From NCBI RefSeq assembly GCF_020320395.1, contig NZ_JAEDAH010000042.1, forward strand, positions 69,559-133,558: a DNA stretch of 64,000 nt, read 5' to 3'. This document shows, piece after piece, positions 10,754 through 19,460 of this stretch (position 1 is its first letter; the number at the start of each line of letters is the position of its first letter). The notes under the pieces were generated by a model, which did not search any database, was not told the origin of the DNA, and was given only the letters and a program-made list of their open reading frames with translations. Both the position numbers and the translations under genes were made by a program. Source of the stretch: Thalassolituus marinus (lineage in GTDB: Bacteria; Pseudomonadota; Gammaproteobacteria; Pseudomonadales; Oceanobacteraceae).

Positions 10754-12224
10754 GTGCACCTCCCGCTGACGCTTTGCGATAGCCCAGTTTGCTCAATACA
10801 GAAGCATCGCTGTATTCCGTTTTAATACCCATAACGTCCTGATAATTCTCGTGCCCCTTGCCTGCAATCAGAACAATGGCATCGCTTTCAGCAGCACTGA
10901 TCGCACTGCGAATAGCGGCTTCACGATCGTGCTCAGTGTTAATGTCGGGCGCTCCTGCCAGTGCATCAGAAAAAATCTGCTGCGGGTCTTCCGTACGCGG
11001 ATTGTCATCCGTCAGCCAAACCATATCTGCCAGTTGCTGAGCTGTTTGTGCCATTAACGGCCGCTTACTGCGATCACGATCACCACCGCAACCAAAAACG
11101 CACACCAGCTGTTGCTGCCATGGTTGCAAAGCCTGCAGTACATTACGCAGAGCGTCCGGCGTATGAGCGAAATCAATCACCGCCATCGGCTGTCCGGCCT
11201 GAACGTATAATTCCATGCGGCCATTTACCGGAGACAACTGCGCAGCAGCTTCGGTCAGCGCAGAAAAATCAAAACCCAGCACTGTCAGCGCGGATACCGC
11301 CGCCGTTACATTCGCCAGATTAAATTCACCGATTAATGGCAATGCCAGTGTTGCCACACCCCATGGTGTAGCCAGGTCAGCAATGATTCCCTGACGAGAA
11401 TAACTACGAATGTCGTAGCGAATACGGCTATCCGCACGTTTGCCATAGCTATAAATGTCTGCCGTAATCGCTTTATCGTTAAGCAGGCGCTGACCATACT
11501 CATCACCATCACAGATGAATGCCGCTGAGATACCGAAATCAGTAAAGAGTGCACGTTTGGCAGCGAAGTAATCTTCCATCGTGCCGTGATAATCAAGATG
11601 GTCCTGAGTCAGGTTGGTCAGAATAGCAACATCAAATGCCATTCCTGCGACACGCTGTTGCGACAAGCCATGAGAAGACACTTCCAGTGCTGCAAGGTTC
11701 ACACCCTGCTCACGCATTTCATGCAGCTGACGTAAAACAACCGATAAATCCGGCGTAGTATTTCTGGTCGATTGCAATTCCGGCCAACAACCATTACCCA
11801 GCGTACCAATCACGCCACAACGCTGACCGACTGCGGTAGCCAGCTGCGCAATATACTGAGTGACGGAACTCTTGCCATTCGTGCCGGTAACGGCAATCAG
11901 TTTCATGTCGGTAATATCATAACGACGATGCAGCCAGACGGTCAGACAATCCGATACTTCCGGTGCAGTAAATACCGGAATCGTGGTGCCTTTTTCATTC
12001 CATTCACAGCGGAAGTTCATGGCATCACCTTCTGCCAGAACCGCGACCGCACCACGTTTTACCGCATCAGCAATGTGATCATTGCCATGAGCAGCAGAAC
12101 CCTGACGGGCAATAAAAACATCACCCGGCTGCACATCACGGCTGTCGACAACCAGGTGATTAAAATCCTTATCCCACTCAGGTGGCATAAACATTTCTGG
12201 CATAACGATCTGGCTTAATTTCAT
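10746..12224 (-). CDS. murE: UDP-N-acetylmuramoyl-L-alanyl-D-glutamate--2,6-diaminopimelate ligase
   Basis: MurE adds the third stem-peptide residue. The 492-residue protein has the ATP loop GTNGKSSVTQ near residues 114-123, the NTTPDLSVVL and LEVSSHGLSQQR segments, and a DDNPRTEDP motif around residues 405-413. The DNPR form of that motif is the established signature for meso-diaminopimelate rather than lysine, so the cell wall is of the ordinary Gram-negative DAP type. The ATG has a GGAGG Shine-Dalgarno and overlaps the ftsI stop by four bases. Confidence 0.97.
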   Translation of the reverse strand: MKLSQIVMPEMFMPPEWDKDFNHLVVDSRDVQPGDVFIARQGSAAHGNDHIADAVKRGAVAVLAEGDAMNFRCEWNEKGTTIPVFTAPEVSDCLTVWLHRRYDITDMKLIAVTGTNGKSSVTQYIAQLATAVGQRCGVIGTLGNGCWPELQSTRNTTPDLSVVLRQLHEMREQGVNLAALEVSSHGLSQQRVAGMAFDVAILTNLTQDHLDYHGTMEDYFAAKRALFTDFGISAAFICDGDEYGQRLLNDKAITADIYSYGKRADSRIRYDIRSYSRQGIIADLATPWGVATLALPLIGEFNLANVTAAVSALTVLGFDFSALTEAAAQLSPVNGRMELYVQAGQPMAVIDFAHTPDALRNVLQALQPWQQQLVCVFGCGGDRDRSKRPLMAQTAQQLADMVWLTDDNPRTEDPQQIFSDALAGAPDINTEHDREAAIRSAISAAESDAIVLIAGKGHENYQDVMGIKTEYSDASVLSKLGYRKASAGGAHA

Positions 12225-13951
12225 GCCGGACCTCCTGCCATTTGCAGCGTTGGCACTTTGCCATCGTCCGGTGCAACCTGACGCAGACGCAACGCCTGTT
12301 CCATAATGCGGGAAAATACCGGCGCCGCTACTTCACCACCGTAATATTCTTTACCCTGTGGTGCATCAACCACCACTACCAGCACTAATTCCGGATCAGA
12401 AATGGGTGCAACACCAGCAAACACGGCGGTGTATTCAGAATCTTCATAACCCTGACGGCCAACTTTATGCGCCGTACCGGTTTTGCCGCCCACGCGATAA
12501 CCATCTACCCTTGCACGAGTACCGGTACCACCTTTGCCGGTAACGGTTTCCAGCATATTCAGCACCTGACGCGCCACTTTTTCCGACATAACGCGCTGAC
12601 AGTTTTCGTCACTGCTGTTGGCTTTAATAAGACGAACCGGGCGAATGCAGCCTTTCTGGGTGAAGGCGGTATAAGCATGCGCTAACTGCAGTGGAGATAC
12701 AGAAAGACCGTATCCATAAGATACGGTCGCCAGGCGCAGAGCATCGAGTTGTTCAGGATAGGGCAGACTGCCGACGGCCTCGCCGGGGAAACCCAGCACA
12801 CTGGCCTGGCCAATTCCGGCCTTACTGAGGAAATCCCACATGTTATCCGCGCCCAGCTCACGCGATAAATAAGTAACACCAACGTTGCTGGATTTGGTAA
12901 TTACGCCGGTAATATCCAGCACGCCATAGTCGCGATGATCACGAATGGTTTTATTTTTTACCCGCACATAACCAGGCGAGGTATTAATTTCAGTCGATGG
13001 GGAAAAACGTCCGGACTGCAGTGCCGCTGCGACAGTAAACGGCTTCATCGTAGAGCCCGGTTCAATGACATCAGCCACCGCGCGATTGCGCATATGTTCC
13101 GCACGCAGACCAGCGCGATTGTTCGGGTTGTAGGACGGCTGCCCTACCAGCGCCAGCACATCACCAGTACGTGCATCCAGCAACACAGCACTACCGGATT
13201 GTGCATGGTGCTGAGCCACGGCAGCTTTCAGTTCGCGATACGCCAGATACTGCAGACGCAGGTCAAGCGTCAGCGCCAGGGTCTGACCCGGCGTAGCAAC
13301 AGCATTTACCTGCAGCTGCTTAATAACATTACCGTACAGGTCCTTAACAACCTGACGCGAACCTTCCTGGCCCTGCAGGTATTCATCAAATGCCAGCTCA
13401 AGACCTTCCTGGCCTTTTCCATCGATATTCACGATACCGACAGTGTGTGCCGTAACTTCAGCCGCCGGATAAAAACGACGAAAATCATCTTCGCCATAGA
13501 TACCGGCAATACGATGATCCAGAACACGACGCGCCAGTTCCGGTTCAGCCTGGCGCTTCAGATATACAAAAGAGCGACCTTCACTGGCCGCTCTTTCCAT
13601 TTTTTTCACCAGCTGCGCCGCTGGCAAGCCTAGATCTTTGGCGGCCAGCGGTAATTGCTGAATATTAACCTGCTGCGGATTAATCCACAGATTCACCACC
13701 GGCGCACTCACTGCCAATGGTTTACCAAAACGGTCGGTAATCATGCCGCGCATGGCCGGCTGAACTTCCTGACGCACGGTGCGTTTTTCACCCTGCTCAA
13801 ACAGAAATGGCTGATCAATGGTATGCAGCATAACCAGACGCACCAGAACCGCAGCCAGCAGGCAGCCGAACACCGCCATCACCAGCGCAAAACGCCAGCG
13901 GGCAATGCCTGCTACTTCTTCTGTTGTCTGCTGATTAGGACTGGCATTCAT
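12221..13951 (-). CDS. ftsI: Septal transpeptidase, penicillin-binding protein 3
   Basis: FtsI is the class B penicillin-binding protein that crosslinks septal peptidoglycan and works with FtsW. The 576-residue product has a cytoplasmic tail, one membrane anchor at about residues 20-41, an N-terminal dimerisation domain, and a transpeptidase domain with the active-site STMK at about residues 300-303, SSN near 354-356 and KTGT near 490-493. The reading frame is open 52 codons further upstream, across ftsL, but the ATG at 13949-13951 overlaps the ftsL stop as ATGA and gives the standard N terminus, so it is taken as the start. Confidence 0.96.
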   Translation of the reverse strand: MNASPNQQTTEEVAGIARWRFALVMAVFGCLLAAVLVRLVMLHTIDQPFLFEQGEKRTVRQEVQPAMRGMITDRFGKPLAVSAPVVNLWINPQQVNIQQLPLAAKDLGLPAAQLVKKMERAASEGRSFVYLKRQAEPELARRVLDHRIAGIYGEDDFRRFYPAAEVTAHTVGIVNIDGKGQEGLELAFDEYLQGQEGSRQVVKDLYGNVIKQLQVNAVATPGQTLALTLDLRLQYLAYRELKAAVAQHHAQSGSAVLLDARTGDVLALVGQPSYNPNNRAGLRAEHMRNRAVADVIEPGSTMKPFTVAAALQSGRFSPSTEINTSPGYVRVKNKTIRDHRDYGVLDITGVITKSSNVGVTYLSRELGADNMWDFLSKAGIGQASVLGFPGEAVGSLPYPEQLDALRLATVSYGYGLSVSPLQLAHAYTAFTQKGCIRPVRLIKANSSDENCQRVMSEKVARQVLNMLETVTGKGGTGTRARVDGYRVGGKTGTAHKVGRQGYEDSEYTAVFAGVAPISDPELVLVVVVDAPQGKEYYGGEVAAPVFSRIMEQALRLRQVAPDDGKVPTLQMAGGPA

Positions 13952-14211
13952 TCCGGAAGCACCTGTACCTGTTCGGGTTCTGTCATTTTTAATTCTTTTC
14001 TGGCCAGCTGATCGATGCGCCCATGCGCAGTCAGTGCACCTTTTTCCAGCAACAGCCGGGTGTAGTCCTGTTGCAAACCGGCACGGCGGGCATCTTCCAG
14101 ATGCCACACCTGCAACAGGTCACGATGCCACTGCACCACACCAACCTGCGCCAATGCGGAGGCGACCACTGCCACCCACAGCAGCAGAGAGACAACCCCC
14201 TGCGCCATCAC
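13948..14211 (-). CDS. ftsL: Cell division protein FtsL
   Basis: FtsL is a small bitopic divisome protein forming the FtsQBL subcomplex. The 87-residue product has a single N-terminal membrane segment (about residues 6-22, [19 protein letters not shown]) followed by a periplasmic helix with coiled-coil character ([20 protein letters not shown]) and a LARKELKM segment typical of FtsL. Assignment relies on size, topology and position between rsmH and ftsI, because primary-sequence conservation is weak. Both ends overlap the neighbouring genes by four bases. Confidence 0.93.
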   Translation of the reverse strand: MMAQGVVSLLLWVAVVASALAQVGVVQWHRDLLQVWHLEDARRAGLQQDYTRLLLEKGALTAHGRIDQLARKELKMTEPEQVQVLPE

Positions 14212-15143
14212 GCCAGCCGTTCTGCAATGCGCAATACGGCGCTGCGCGCGCGAGCATTGCGTCTCACTTCTTCGTCACCAGGCATAATGGCTTTGCCAAT
14301 TTTCTTCATGGTGCGTCCCAGCATGTCGTCCGTCACCGGTACGCCCGGTGGCAGATCACGTCCCTTTTCCTGTGCACGGATAAAGCGTTTCACCATACGG
14401 TCTTCCAGAGAATGGAAGCTGATCACTGCCAGGTGCCCACCCGGCAGTAACAGATCAACGCTGTCAGCCAGCACATTTTCCAGATCACCCAGCTCGTTAT
14501 TCACTGCAATACGAATCGCCTGAAAGGCACGGGTTGCAGGATGCTTGTGTTTTTCCCAGGCTGGATTCGCTTCTTTAATAAGCTCCGCCAGCTGACGGGT
14601 GCGGGTGATCTCTTCTTCGGCGCGCACTCTGACGATGGCTCGCGCCATACGCTTAGAGAAACGCTCTTCCCCATATTCCTTCAGCACCCGGGCAATCTCT
14701 GCCTCAGGTGTTGTCATACACCACTCAGAAGCACTGATACCCTCGTCCGGATTCATACGCATATCCAGCGGGCCATCCTTCATAAAGCTGAAGCCACGCT
14801 CGGCGTCATCCAGCTGCGGCGATGACACACCAAGATCGAGCAGAATGCCGTCAACCTTGTCGATACCCAGCGCGCTCAGCTCGGCTTTCATATCGGCAAA
14901 ACTGGACTGCACAATCTGAAAACGACCATCTTCAGCTGCCAGCTCTTTACCGCTCTGAATCGCCAGCGGGTCTTTATCGAAACCAATCAAACGACCTTCC
15001 GGTGCCAGACGGCTGAGCAACAGACGGCTATGGCCACCACGACCAAAGGTTCCGTCAACATACACACCCGCCGGATTGGTCAGACAGCCTGCAACCGTCT
15101 CTTCCAGCAATACTGTGGTGTGCGCAAATTCATTCATATTCAT
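14208..15143 (-). CDS. rsmH: 16S rRNA (cytosine(1402)-N(4))-methyltransferase
   Basis: RsmH (MraW) methylates N4 of C1402 in the decoding centre of 16S rRNA using S-adenosylmethionine. The 311-residue protein has the N-terminal [10 protein letters not shown], the SAM-binding [35 protein letters not shown], the DMRMNP motif and the C-terminal [15 protein letters not shown] segment, all diagnostic. Two ATGs lie two codons apart at the start; the first overlaps the mraZ stop by four bases. It is usually the second gene of the dcw cluster, as here. Confidence 0.97.
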   Translation of the reverse strand: MNMNEFAHTTVLLEETVAGCLTNPAGVYVDGTFGRGGHSRLLLSRLAPEGRLIGFDKDPLAIQSGKELAAEDGRFQIVQSSFADMKAELSALGIDKVDGILLDLGVSSPQLDDAERGFSFMKDGPLDMRMNPDEGISASEWCMTTPEAEIARVLKEYGEERFSKRMARAIVRVRAEEEITRTRQLAELIKEANPAWEKHKHPATRAFQAIRIAVNNELGDLENVLADSVDLLLPGGHLAVISFHSLEDRMVKRFIRAQEKGRDLPPGVPVTDDMLGRTMKKIGKAIMPGDEEVRRNARARSAVLRIAERLA

Positions 15144-15595
15144 AACGACAGACTCTGTAGTTCATCCGGCAACTGATCTGGCTGACTGACCACTTCCAGA
15201 TATTCATCTCGACGACTTTCCCACATCGTCTTACTCCAGAGTTCGAGCTTCTTACCCTGCCCCATCAACACCACTTCCTTTTCCAGACCGGCGTACTCAC
15301 GCAACGGCTGTGGCAGCAGCACACGACCACTACCATCCAGCTCCAGATCGGTCGCATGACCAATCAGCAGGCGCTGAATACGGCGGGCCGCAGGATTAAA
15401 ACTTGGCAGGGCTTCGATTTTCTTCTGGATCTCTTCCCACTCATTGACTGGGTAGATCAGGAGGCAGCGTTCTTCGGTATCAATAGTTGCAACCAAACGG
15501 GCACCACAGAGCTCCGCCAGCGGTTCCCGATATTTCGTCGGGATCGCCAGACGCCCCTTGGCATCCAGATTGATCGATTGCAGCCCCCGGAACAT
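15140..15595 (-). CDS. mraZ: Transcriptional regulator MraZ
   Basis: MraZ is an AbrB-like DNA-binding protein that binds TGGGN repeats in the promoter in front of its own gene and represses the dcw cluster in E. coli. The 151-residue product has the two tandem SpoVT/AbrB-type half-domains, seen as [18 protein letters not shown] near the N terminus and [19 protein letters not shown] in the second half, with the DxxxR motif in each. It is the promoter-proximal gene of the cluster, and matching TGGG repeats lie 45-77 bases upstream of the ATG. Confidence 0.96.
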   Translation of the reverse strand: MFRGLQSINLDAKGRLAIPTKYREPLAELCGARLVATIDTEERCLLIYPVNEWEEIQKKIEALPSFNPAARRIQRLLIGHATDLELDGSGRVLLPQPLREYAGLEKEVVLMGQGKKLELWSKTMWESRRDEYLEVVSQPDQLPDELQSLSL

Positions 15596-15639
15596 GTGTC
15601 CTTCCTGTCACTGGTGAGAAATGTGAGTGTTCACCAACA

Positions 15640-15672
15640 CCCCAAAAACCCACATTTACCCACTATTTTCCA
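15640..15672 (-). promoter_or_regulatory. MraZ operator: TGG(G) repeats spaced by 10 bases
   Basis: Read on the minus strand, TGGAA (15672-15668), TGGGT (15662-15658) and TGGGT (15652-15648) recur with an exact 10-base period, followed by a further TGGGG at 15644-15640. This is the TGGGN-N5 repeat layout known for MraZ sites. The repeats lie just downstream of the predicted -10 box, where bound MraZ would block transcription. Confidence 0.75.
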
Positions 15673-15681
15673 CTTTAAGAC

Positions 15682-15710
15682 ACTATAGAAACCACACTGG
15701 CCTTTTGCAA
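15682..15710 (-). promoter_or_regulatory. Promoter of the dcw cluster (Pmra-like)
   Basis: On the minus strand a -35 box TTGCAA (15710-15705) and a -10 box TATAGT (15687-15682) are separated by exactly 17 bases. Transcription would start near 15675, at the edge of the MraZ repeats and about 80 bases before the mraZ ATG. Both hexamers match the sigma70 consensus in four or five of six positions. Confidence 0.75.
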
Positions 15711-15843
15711 GCGCACATAACAGCGGGCATTGAGGATTTTTGCTTTATTTCACAAGGACTTAGCAGACAGGATCGGCAAGGTGGGAAAAAGTGGAGTATA
15801 AATGTCGTACAGCGACTGGAATATGCGCACCAAAGTTAAAGTA

Positions 15844-15896
15844 ACTTGTGAAGTTAGTACCCACTCACAAAGTCTCATATATTTTTTAGCTATAAT
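15844..15896 (+). promoter_or_regulatory. Likely promoter region of the ion-channel gene, with inverted repeats
   Basis: A perfect TATAAT stands at 15891-15896, but no good -35 is visible 16-18 bases before it, which suggests activator dependence. Upstream, ACTTGTGA (15844-15851) and TCACAAAGT (15865-15873) form an imperfect inverted repeat, and AAGTTAGT (15851-15858) is mirrored by ACTAACTT (15905-15912) on the other side of the -10. The rest of the 15,711-16,049 gap shows no gene. Confidence 0.45.
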
Positions 15897-16049
15897 AAGT
15901 AACCACTAACTTACTACAACAACCAAACAGCAGCGAGAGTCTACCAGAGCCCGCAGCATCAGGCTTTGTACAGATTCGTCAGGCCATCATGACAGCCTGC
16001 AGCAGCTGTGACAGACTGCGCGAAAATTCACACCAGACCGGCCCAGATG

Positions 16050-16859
16050 GATATCCAGAAGCTTCAGACTCTGTCGCAGTCCGTGCGCGACAACCGCACC
16101 TTCGAACTCTTCGTTGTCAGTATTATTATCGTTTCCGCGCTGCTGATTGGCGCCAAGACTTACAGCATTCCCGAACCATGGATGATGCTGCTGAATGTAC
16201 TGGACGTCAGCATCACCGTGATCTTCCTGGTCGAAATCCTGATCCGCTTTGTCGCCACCGCCGATAAGAAGCGCTTCTTCCATAACGGCTGGAACCTGTT
16301 CGACACCATTGTGGTGGTGGTCAGTCTGATGCCGATTGAGAACAGCGAAACAGCGGTCATTGGTCGTCTGATCCGTATCTTCCGTGTGCTGCGGATGGTC
16401 TCAGTCATTCCCGAACTGCGCACTTTGCTCAACTCTCTGCTGCGCGCCCTGCCACAACTGGGGTACGTTCTGCTGCTGATGTTTATCATCTACTACATCT
16501 ATGCGGCGATCGGCACCACACTGTTCGAGAACATCAACCCGACCCTGTGGGGCGATATCTCGATATCCATGCTCACTCTGTTCCGGGTCATGACCTTTGA
16601 AGACTGGACCGACGTGATGTACGAGACCATGGCGCACCACCCGCTGTCGTGGATCTACTACCTGACGTTTATTTTTCTGACCACCTTCGCATTTCTGAAT
16701 ATGGTGATTGGTATTGTGGTGAATGTGCTGGAAGATGAGCACGCCAAAGAGCGGGCCGAACAGGAAGCTGCCGACGGCAAAGTCTCCCTTGATCAGCTGG
16801 CCGCGGAAATCCGCGAACTGAAACAGATGCTGCAGGCGCAGCAGAACAACCGGAACTGA
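16050..16859 (+). CDS. Voltage-gated cation channel of the bacterial sodium-channel (BacNav) type
   Basis: A single-domain six-helix channel that should assemble as a tetramer in the inner membrane. Helices S1-S4 span about residues 18-125. S4 carries four arginines at every third position (RLIRIFRVLRMV), the voltage sensor. S5, the pore loop and S6 follow, then a charged C-terminal helix of coiled-coil type (AAEIRELKQMLQ) as in other BacNavs. The filter at about residues 182-188 reads TFEDWTD, where well-studied sodium-selective members read TLESWSM or TLESWAS, so ion selectivity is uncertain and could include calcium. The ATG at 16050 gives the short cytoplasmic N terminus usual in the family; a GTG at 16008 would add 14 residues. 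Neither has a good Shine-Dalgarno. The next gene follows after two bases. Confidence 0.88.
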   Translation, partial: DIQKLQTLSQSVRDNRTFELFVVSIIIVSALLIGAKTYSIPEPWMMLLNVLDVSITVIFLVEILIRFVATADKKRFFHNGWNLFDTIVVVVSLMPIENSETAVIGRLIRIFRVLRMVSVIPELRTLLNSLLRALPQLGYVLLLMFIIYYIYAAIGTTLFENINPTLWGDISISMLTLFRVMTFEDWTDVMYETMAHHPLSWIYYLTFIFLTTFAFLNMVIGIVVNVLEDEHAKERAEQEAADGKVSLDQLAAEIRELKQMLQAQQNNRN

Positions 16860-16861
16860 CT

Positions 16862-17470
16862 ATGAAACGCTATCTGCTGCAACCGCTGGTGAAAGGCTCC
16901 ATGGTGGTTCTGCCATTACTGGTTACTGTGTGGTTGCTGTGGTCTGCTCTGCTGTGGCTGAACGGACTTGGCCTGAACTTACTGAGCCACCTCAGCATCG
17001 ACAGCCTGTTTCCCGGCATGGGGCTGAGTCTGATGCTGCTGGCTCTGCTGCTGGTAGGCCTGCTGTTTCAGTTCAATCCGGTCAGCTGGCTGTACCAGTA
17101 TGTGGAAGATGCTCTGCTGCGCTTTCCGCTGGTGAAAACCCTGTACGGTGCAGTCAAAGACTTTGCCGCCATGTTCGATCAGGAAAAAAATCAGGGTCAG
17201 CAAGTCGTTCTTGTGGATATGCCAGGGCAAGGTCAGGTGCTGGGCTTTATTACCGCCAGCCGCATCCCGACTCAGGTGCAGCAGGCGACCAGCAACCCTG
17301 AACTGGTCGCGGTCTATCTGCCGATGAGTTACATGGTTGGTGGCTACACCCTGTTCGTTGAACGCAGCCGTCTGACACTGGTCGACTGGTCATTTGAAGA
17401 TGCCATGCGCTTCGCTCTGACCGCCGGTGTATCCCAGACCCAGGCACGACCACGTAACCGCGAACACTAA
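16862..17470 (+). CDS. DUF502 family membrane protein
   Basis: A 202-residue protein with two N-terminal membrane segments (about residues 14-35 and 50-72) and a soluble C-terminal part. The opening KGSMVVLPLLVTVWLLW, the PLVKTLYGAVKDFAAMF segment and the PMSYMVGGYTLFVER segment are typical of the DUF502 family, whose biochemical role is not established. It begins two bases after the ion-channel stop, so the pair is almost certainly one transcript; the shared role is unknown. It converges on the next gene with a four-base overlap. Confidence 0.82.
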   Translation: MKRYLLQPLVKGSMVVLPLLVTVWLLWSALLWLNGLGLNLLSHLSIDSLFPGMGLSLMLLALLLVGLLFQFNPVSWLYQYVEDALLRFPLVKTLYGAVKDFAAMFDQEKNQGQQVVLVDMPGQGQVLGFITASRIPTQVQQATSNPELVAVYLPMSYMVGGYTLFVERSRLTLVDWSFEDAMRFALTAGVSQTQARPRNREH

Positions 17471-17961
17471 GCCGAATGACTTTCACTGGTGCGGGTCAGG
17501 GCCAGAAAGCCCCCCAGCGCCAGTAACAGAAACGCACAGCCGAGCAGAATGGCCACCGGGTAATAGAGGTTACCGGCCAGATCCAGCTGGCTGTATTTAA
17601 TAATCATAATCAGCGCTTCCAGCACCAGCGCAATACACACGGTGCCGACAAAGCGGGTGATGGTACGGCGCATGTTCTGAAAGATATCGCCACCAGCTTC
17701 TTCCGAGGCGTATTCCTTGCCGACGCCCAGCCCCAGCTCATACATAGCCAGCGCAATCACCAGCGTATTGATGGCCTTCACCACCAGCGAGATCAGCTCA
17801 CTGCCGGGCTCCGCCAGTCCCCCCAGAAAGGTGGTCAGCGATAAACCCACCATCAACACCGCCAGACCGTGAAACAACCCTGAAAACAACATCGCCAGAC
17901 CGGTACGATAATGACCCATCCAGCTGTTGGCCGGCGCCCGACCAGCAATAAACAAAGACAT
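17467..17961 (-). CDS. Small integral membrane protein of unknown function
   Basis: A 164-residue protein with four predicted membrane segments, at about residues 22-46, 58-80, 104-124 and 133-154. I do not recognise a characterised family; it has the feel of the YqhA/UPF0114 group of small four-helix proteins, but that is only an impression. The loop after helix 2 (YELGLGVGKEYASEEAGGD) is the most charged part. It lies 73 bases downstream of bioA on the same strand and could be read through from it, and its end overlaps the end of the DUF502 gene. Confidence 0.7.
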   Translation of the reverse strand: MSLFIAGRAPANSWMGHYRTGLAMLFSGLFHGLAVLMVGLSLTTFLGGLAEPGSELISLVVKAINTLVIALAMYELGLGVGKEYASEEAGGDIFQNMRRTITRFVGTVCIALVLEALIMIIKYSQLDLAGNLYYPVAILLGCAFLLLALGGFLALTRTSESHSA

Positions 17962-18034
17962 AGTGACCTCCTGTATACCTGATAGTCCGATGGCATACGG
18001 CGGTCAGAGTTCCCGATTCAGCAGTGAGTGCTAC

Positions 18035-19351
18035 TCAGAAGGCGCCGCAGGCCAGTGCATCAACCATGGCAGCCGTCAGGTCGGCCAGATCGTCATCCGT
18101 CATCACAAACGGCGGCATGACATACAGCAGGGTCCCAAACGGGCGCACCCAGATACCGCGATCCACACAGGCTGGCTGCAGCAGTTTCATATTCACTGGC
18201 CGCTCCATTTCCACCACGCCAATCGCCCCCAGCACCCGCACATCCGCCACGCCGTCCAGCGTACGCGCCACCGCCAGCCCCTGACTCAGGCCCCGCTGTA
18301 AACGACTGACCTGGGCTGCCCAATCACTCTCCAGCAGCAGGTCGATACTTTCGCAGGCAACCCGGCATGCCAGAGGGTTGGCCATAAAGGTGGGGCCATG
18401 CATAAAACAGCCTGCTGCGCCGCGACTGATGGTTTCCGCCACCGCGCTGGTTGTCAGCGTCGCCGCCAGCGTCATATAGCCGCCGGTCAGCGCCTTCCCC
18501 AGACAGAGAATATCGGCACCAATGCCGGCCCATTCACAGGCAAACAGCTTGCCGGTACGGCCGAAGCCGGTAGCAATTTCATCGGCAATTAACAACACAT
18601 CGTACTGATCACATAAGGCTCTGGCCTCACGCAGATACTGTGGATGATAAAAGCGCATACCACCGGCCCCCTGTACCACGGGTTCAACAATCAAGGCGGC
18701 AATCTCGTCATGATTAGCGGCCAGCATCTGCTGCAAAGGCTCGATATCACTGGCATCCCATTGCTCACCAAAACGCACCTGCGGCGCCGGCACAAACAGC
18801 TGCTGCGGCAGAACACCAGCAAACAACTGATGCATGCCGCGGGTCGGATCACAGACCGACATCGCCCCCAGCGTATCGCCGTGATAGCCACGCTCCAGAG
18901 CCAGTATGCGCTGCTTTCCGGGCTTGCCCCGCGCCTGCTGATACTGCAGCGCCATCTTAATTGCCACTTCCACCGCTACCGAGCCAGAGTCGGCCAGAAA
19001 AACCTTATCCATCGCCGTCAGGGCCACCAGCCGCTGTGCCAAAGCAATCGCCGGTTCATGGGTCAGCCCGCCAAACATGACGTGGCTCATGGCCGCACAT
19101 TGCTGCGCCAGTGCAGCATTCAGGCGCGGATGGTTATAGCCATGCACGGCACACCACCAGGACGACATGCCATCAATCAGACGACGACCATCGGTCAGCG
19201 TGAGAGTGGTTCCACTGGCACTGGCAACCGGCCACACCTGCGCCGGTTCAGTCATGGAACTGTATGGGTGCCACAGATGCTCACGATCAAAGCGAAGGTC
19301 GGCGGCCGAGATCTGGCCAGTCAACGGCGGAAACAACGGAGAATCAGACAT
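18035..19351 (-). CDS. bioA: Adenosylmethionine-8-amino-7-oxononanoate aminotransferase
   Basis: BioA is the PLP-dependent class III aminotransferase that makes 7,8-diaminopelargonate from KAPA in biotin synthesis. The 438-residue product shows HLWHPYSSM near the start, DGMSSWWCAVHGYNHPRLN, VFLADSGSVAVEVAIKMA, the GYHGDTLGAMSVCDP segment, LIADEIATGFGRTGKLFA and the PLP lysine in CLGKALTGGY. The ATG at 19351 is chosen because the frame's upstream extension begins at a TTG that lies inside the BirA operator. It is divergent from bioF across that operator. Confidence 0.95.
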   Translation of the reverse strand: MSDSPLFPPLTGQISAADLRFDREHLWHPYSSMTEPAQVWPVASASGTTLTLTDGRRLIDGMSSWWCAVHGYNHPRLNAALAQQCAAMSHVMFGGLTHEPAIALAQRLVALTAMDKVFLADSGSVAVEVAIKMALQYQQARGKPGKQRILALERGYHGDTLGAMSVCDPTRGMHQLFAGVLPQQLFVPAPQVRFGEQWDASDIEPLQQMLAANHDEIAALIVEPVVQGAGGMRFYHPQYLREARALCDQYDVLLIADEIATGFGRTGKLFACEWAGIGADILCLGKALTGGYMTLAATLTTSAVAETISRGAAGCFMHGPTFMANPLACRVACESIDLLLESDWAAQVSRLQRGLSQGLAVARTLDGVADVRVLGAIGVVEMERPVNMKLLQPACVDRGIWVRPFGTLLYVMPPFVMTDDDLADLTAAMVDALACGAF

Positions 19352-19394
19352 CACAGCAGCACCATCAGGGGTTAAAGAGAATCTGGCAGTAAAC

Positions 19395-19427
19395 CTGTAA
19401 ACCAAAAATTTTAGAAATGGTTAACAG
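19395..19427. promoter_or_regulatory. BirA (biotin repressor) operator
   Basis: CTGTAAACC (19395-19403), a 15-base spacer, then GGTTAACAG (19419-19427) reproduce the known BirA operator layout (TTGTAAACC-N15/16-GGTTTACAA) with one or two mismatches per arm. It sits midway between the divergent bioA and bioF genes, so one dimer of biotinoyl-AMP-bound BirA could repress both directions. A TATGAT at 19435-19440 is a plausible -10 for bioF. Confidence 0.85.
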
Positions 19428-19460
19428 CGCGAATTATGATCAGCCCATCGACGATTGTCC

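Noticed and set aside
13952-14107. Longer FtsI N terminus through ftsL
   Set aside because: The extension is rich in Cys and Arg, overlaps ftsL, and would precede the cytoplasmic tail and membrane anchor by 52 unnatural residues.
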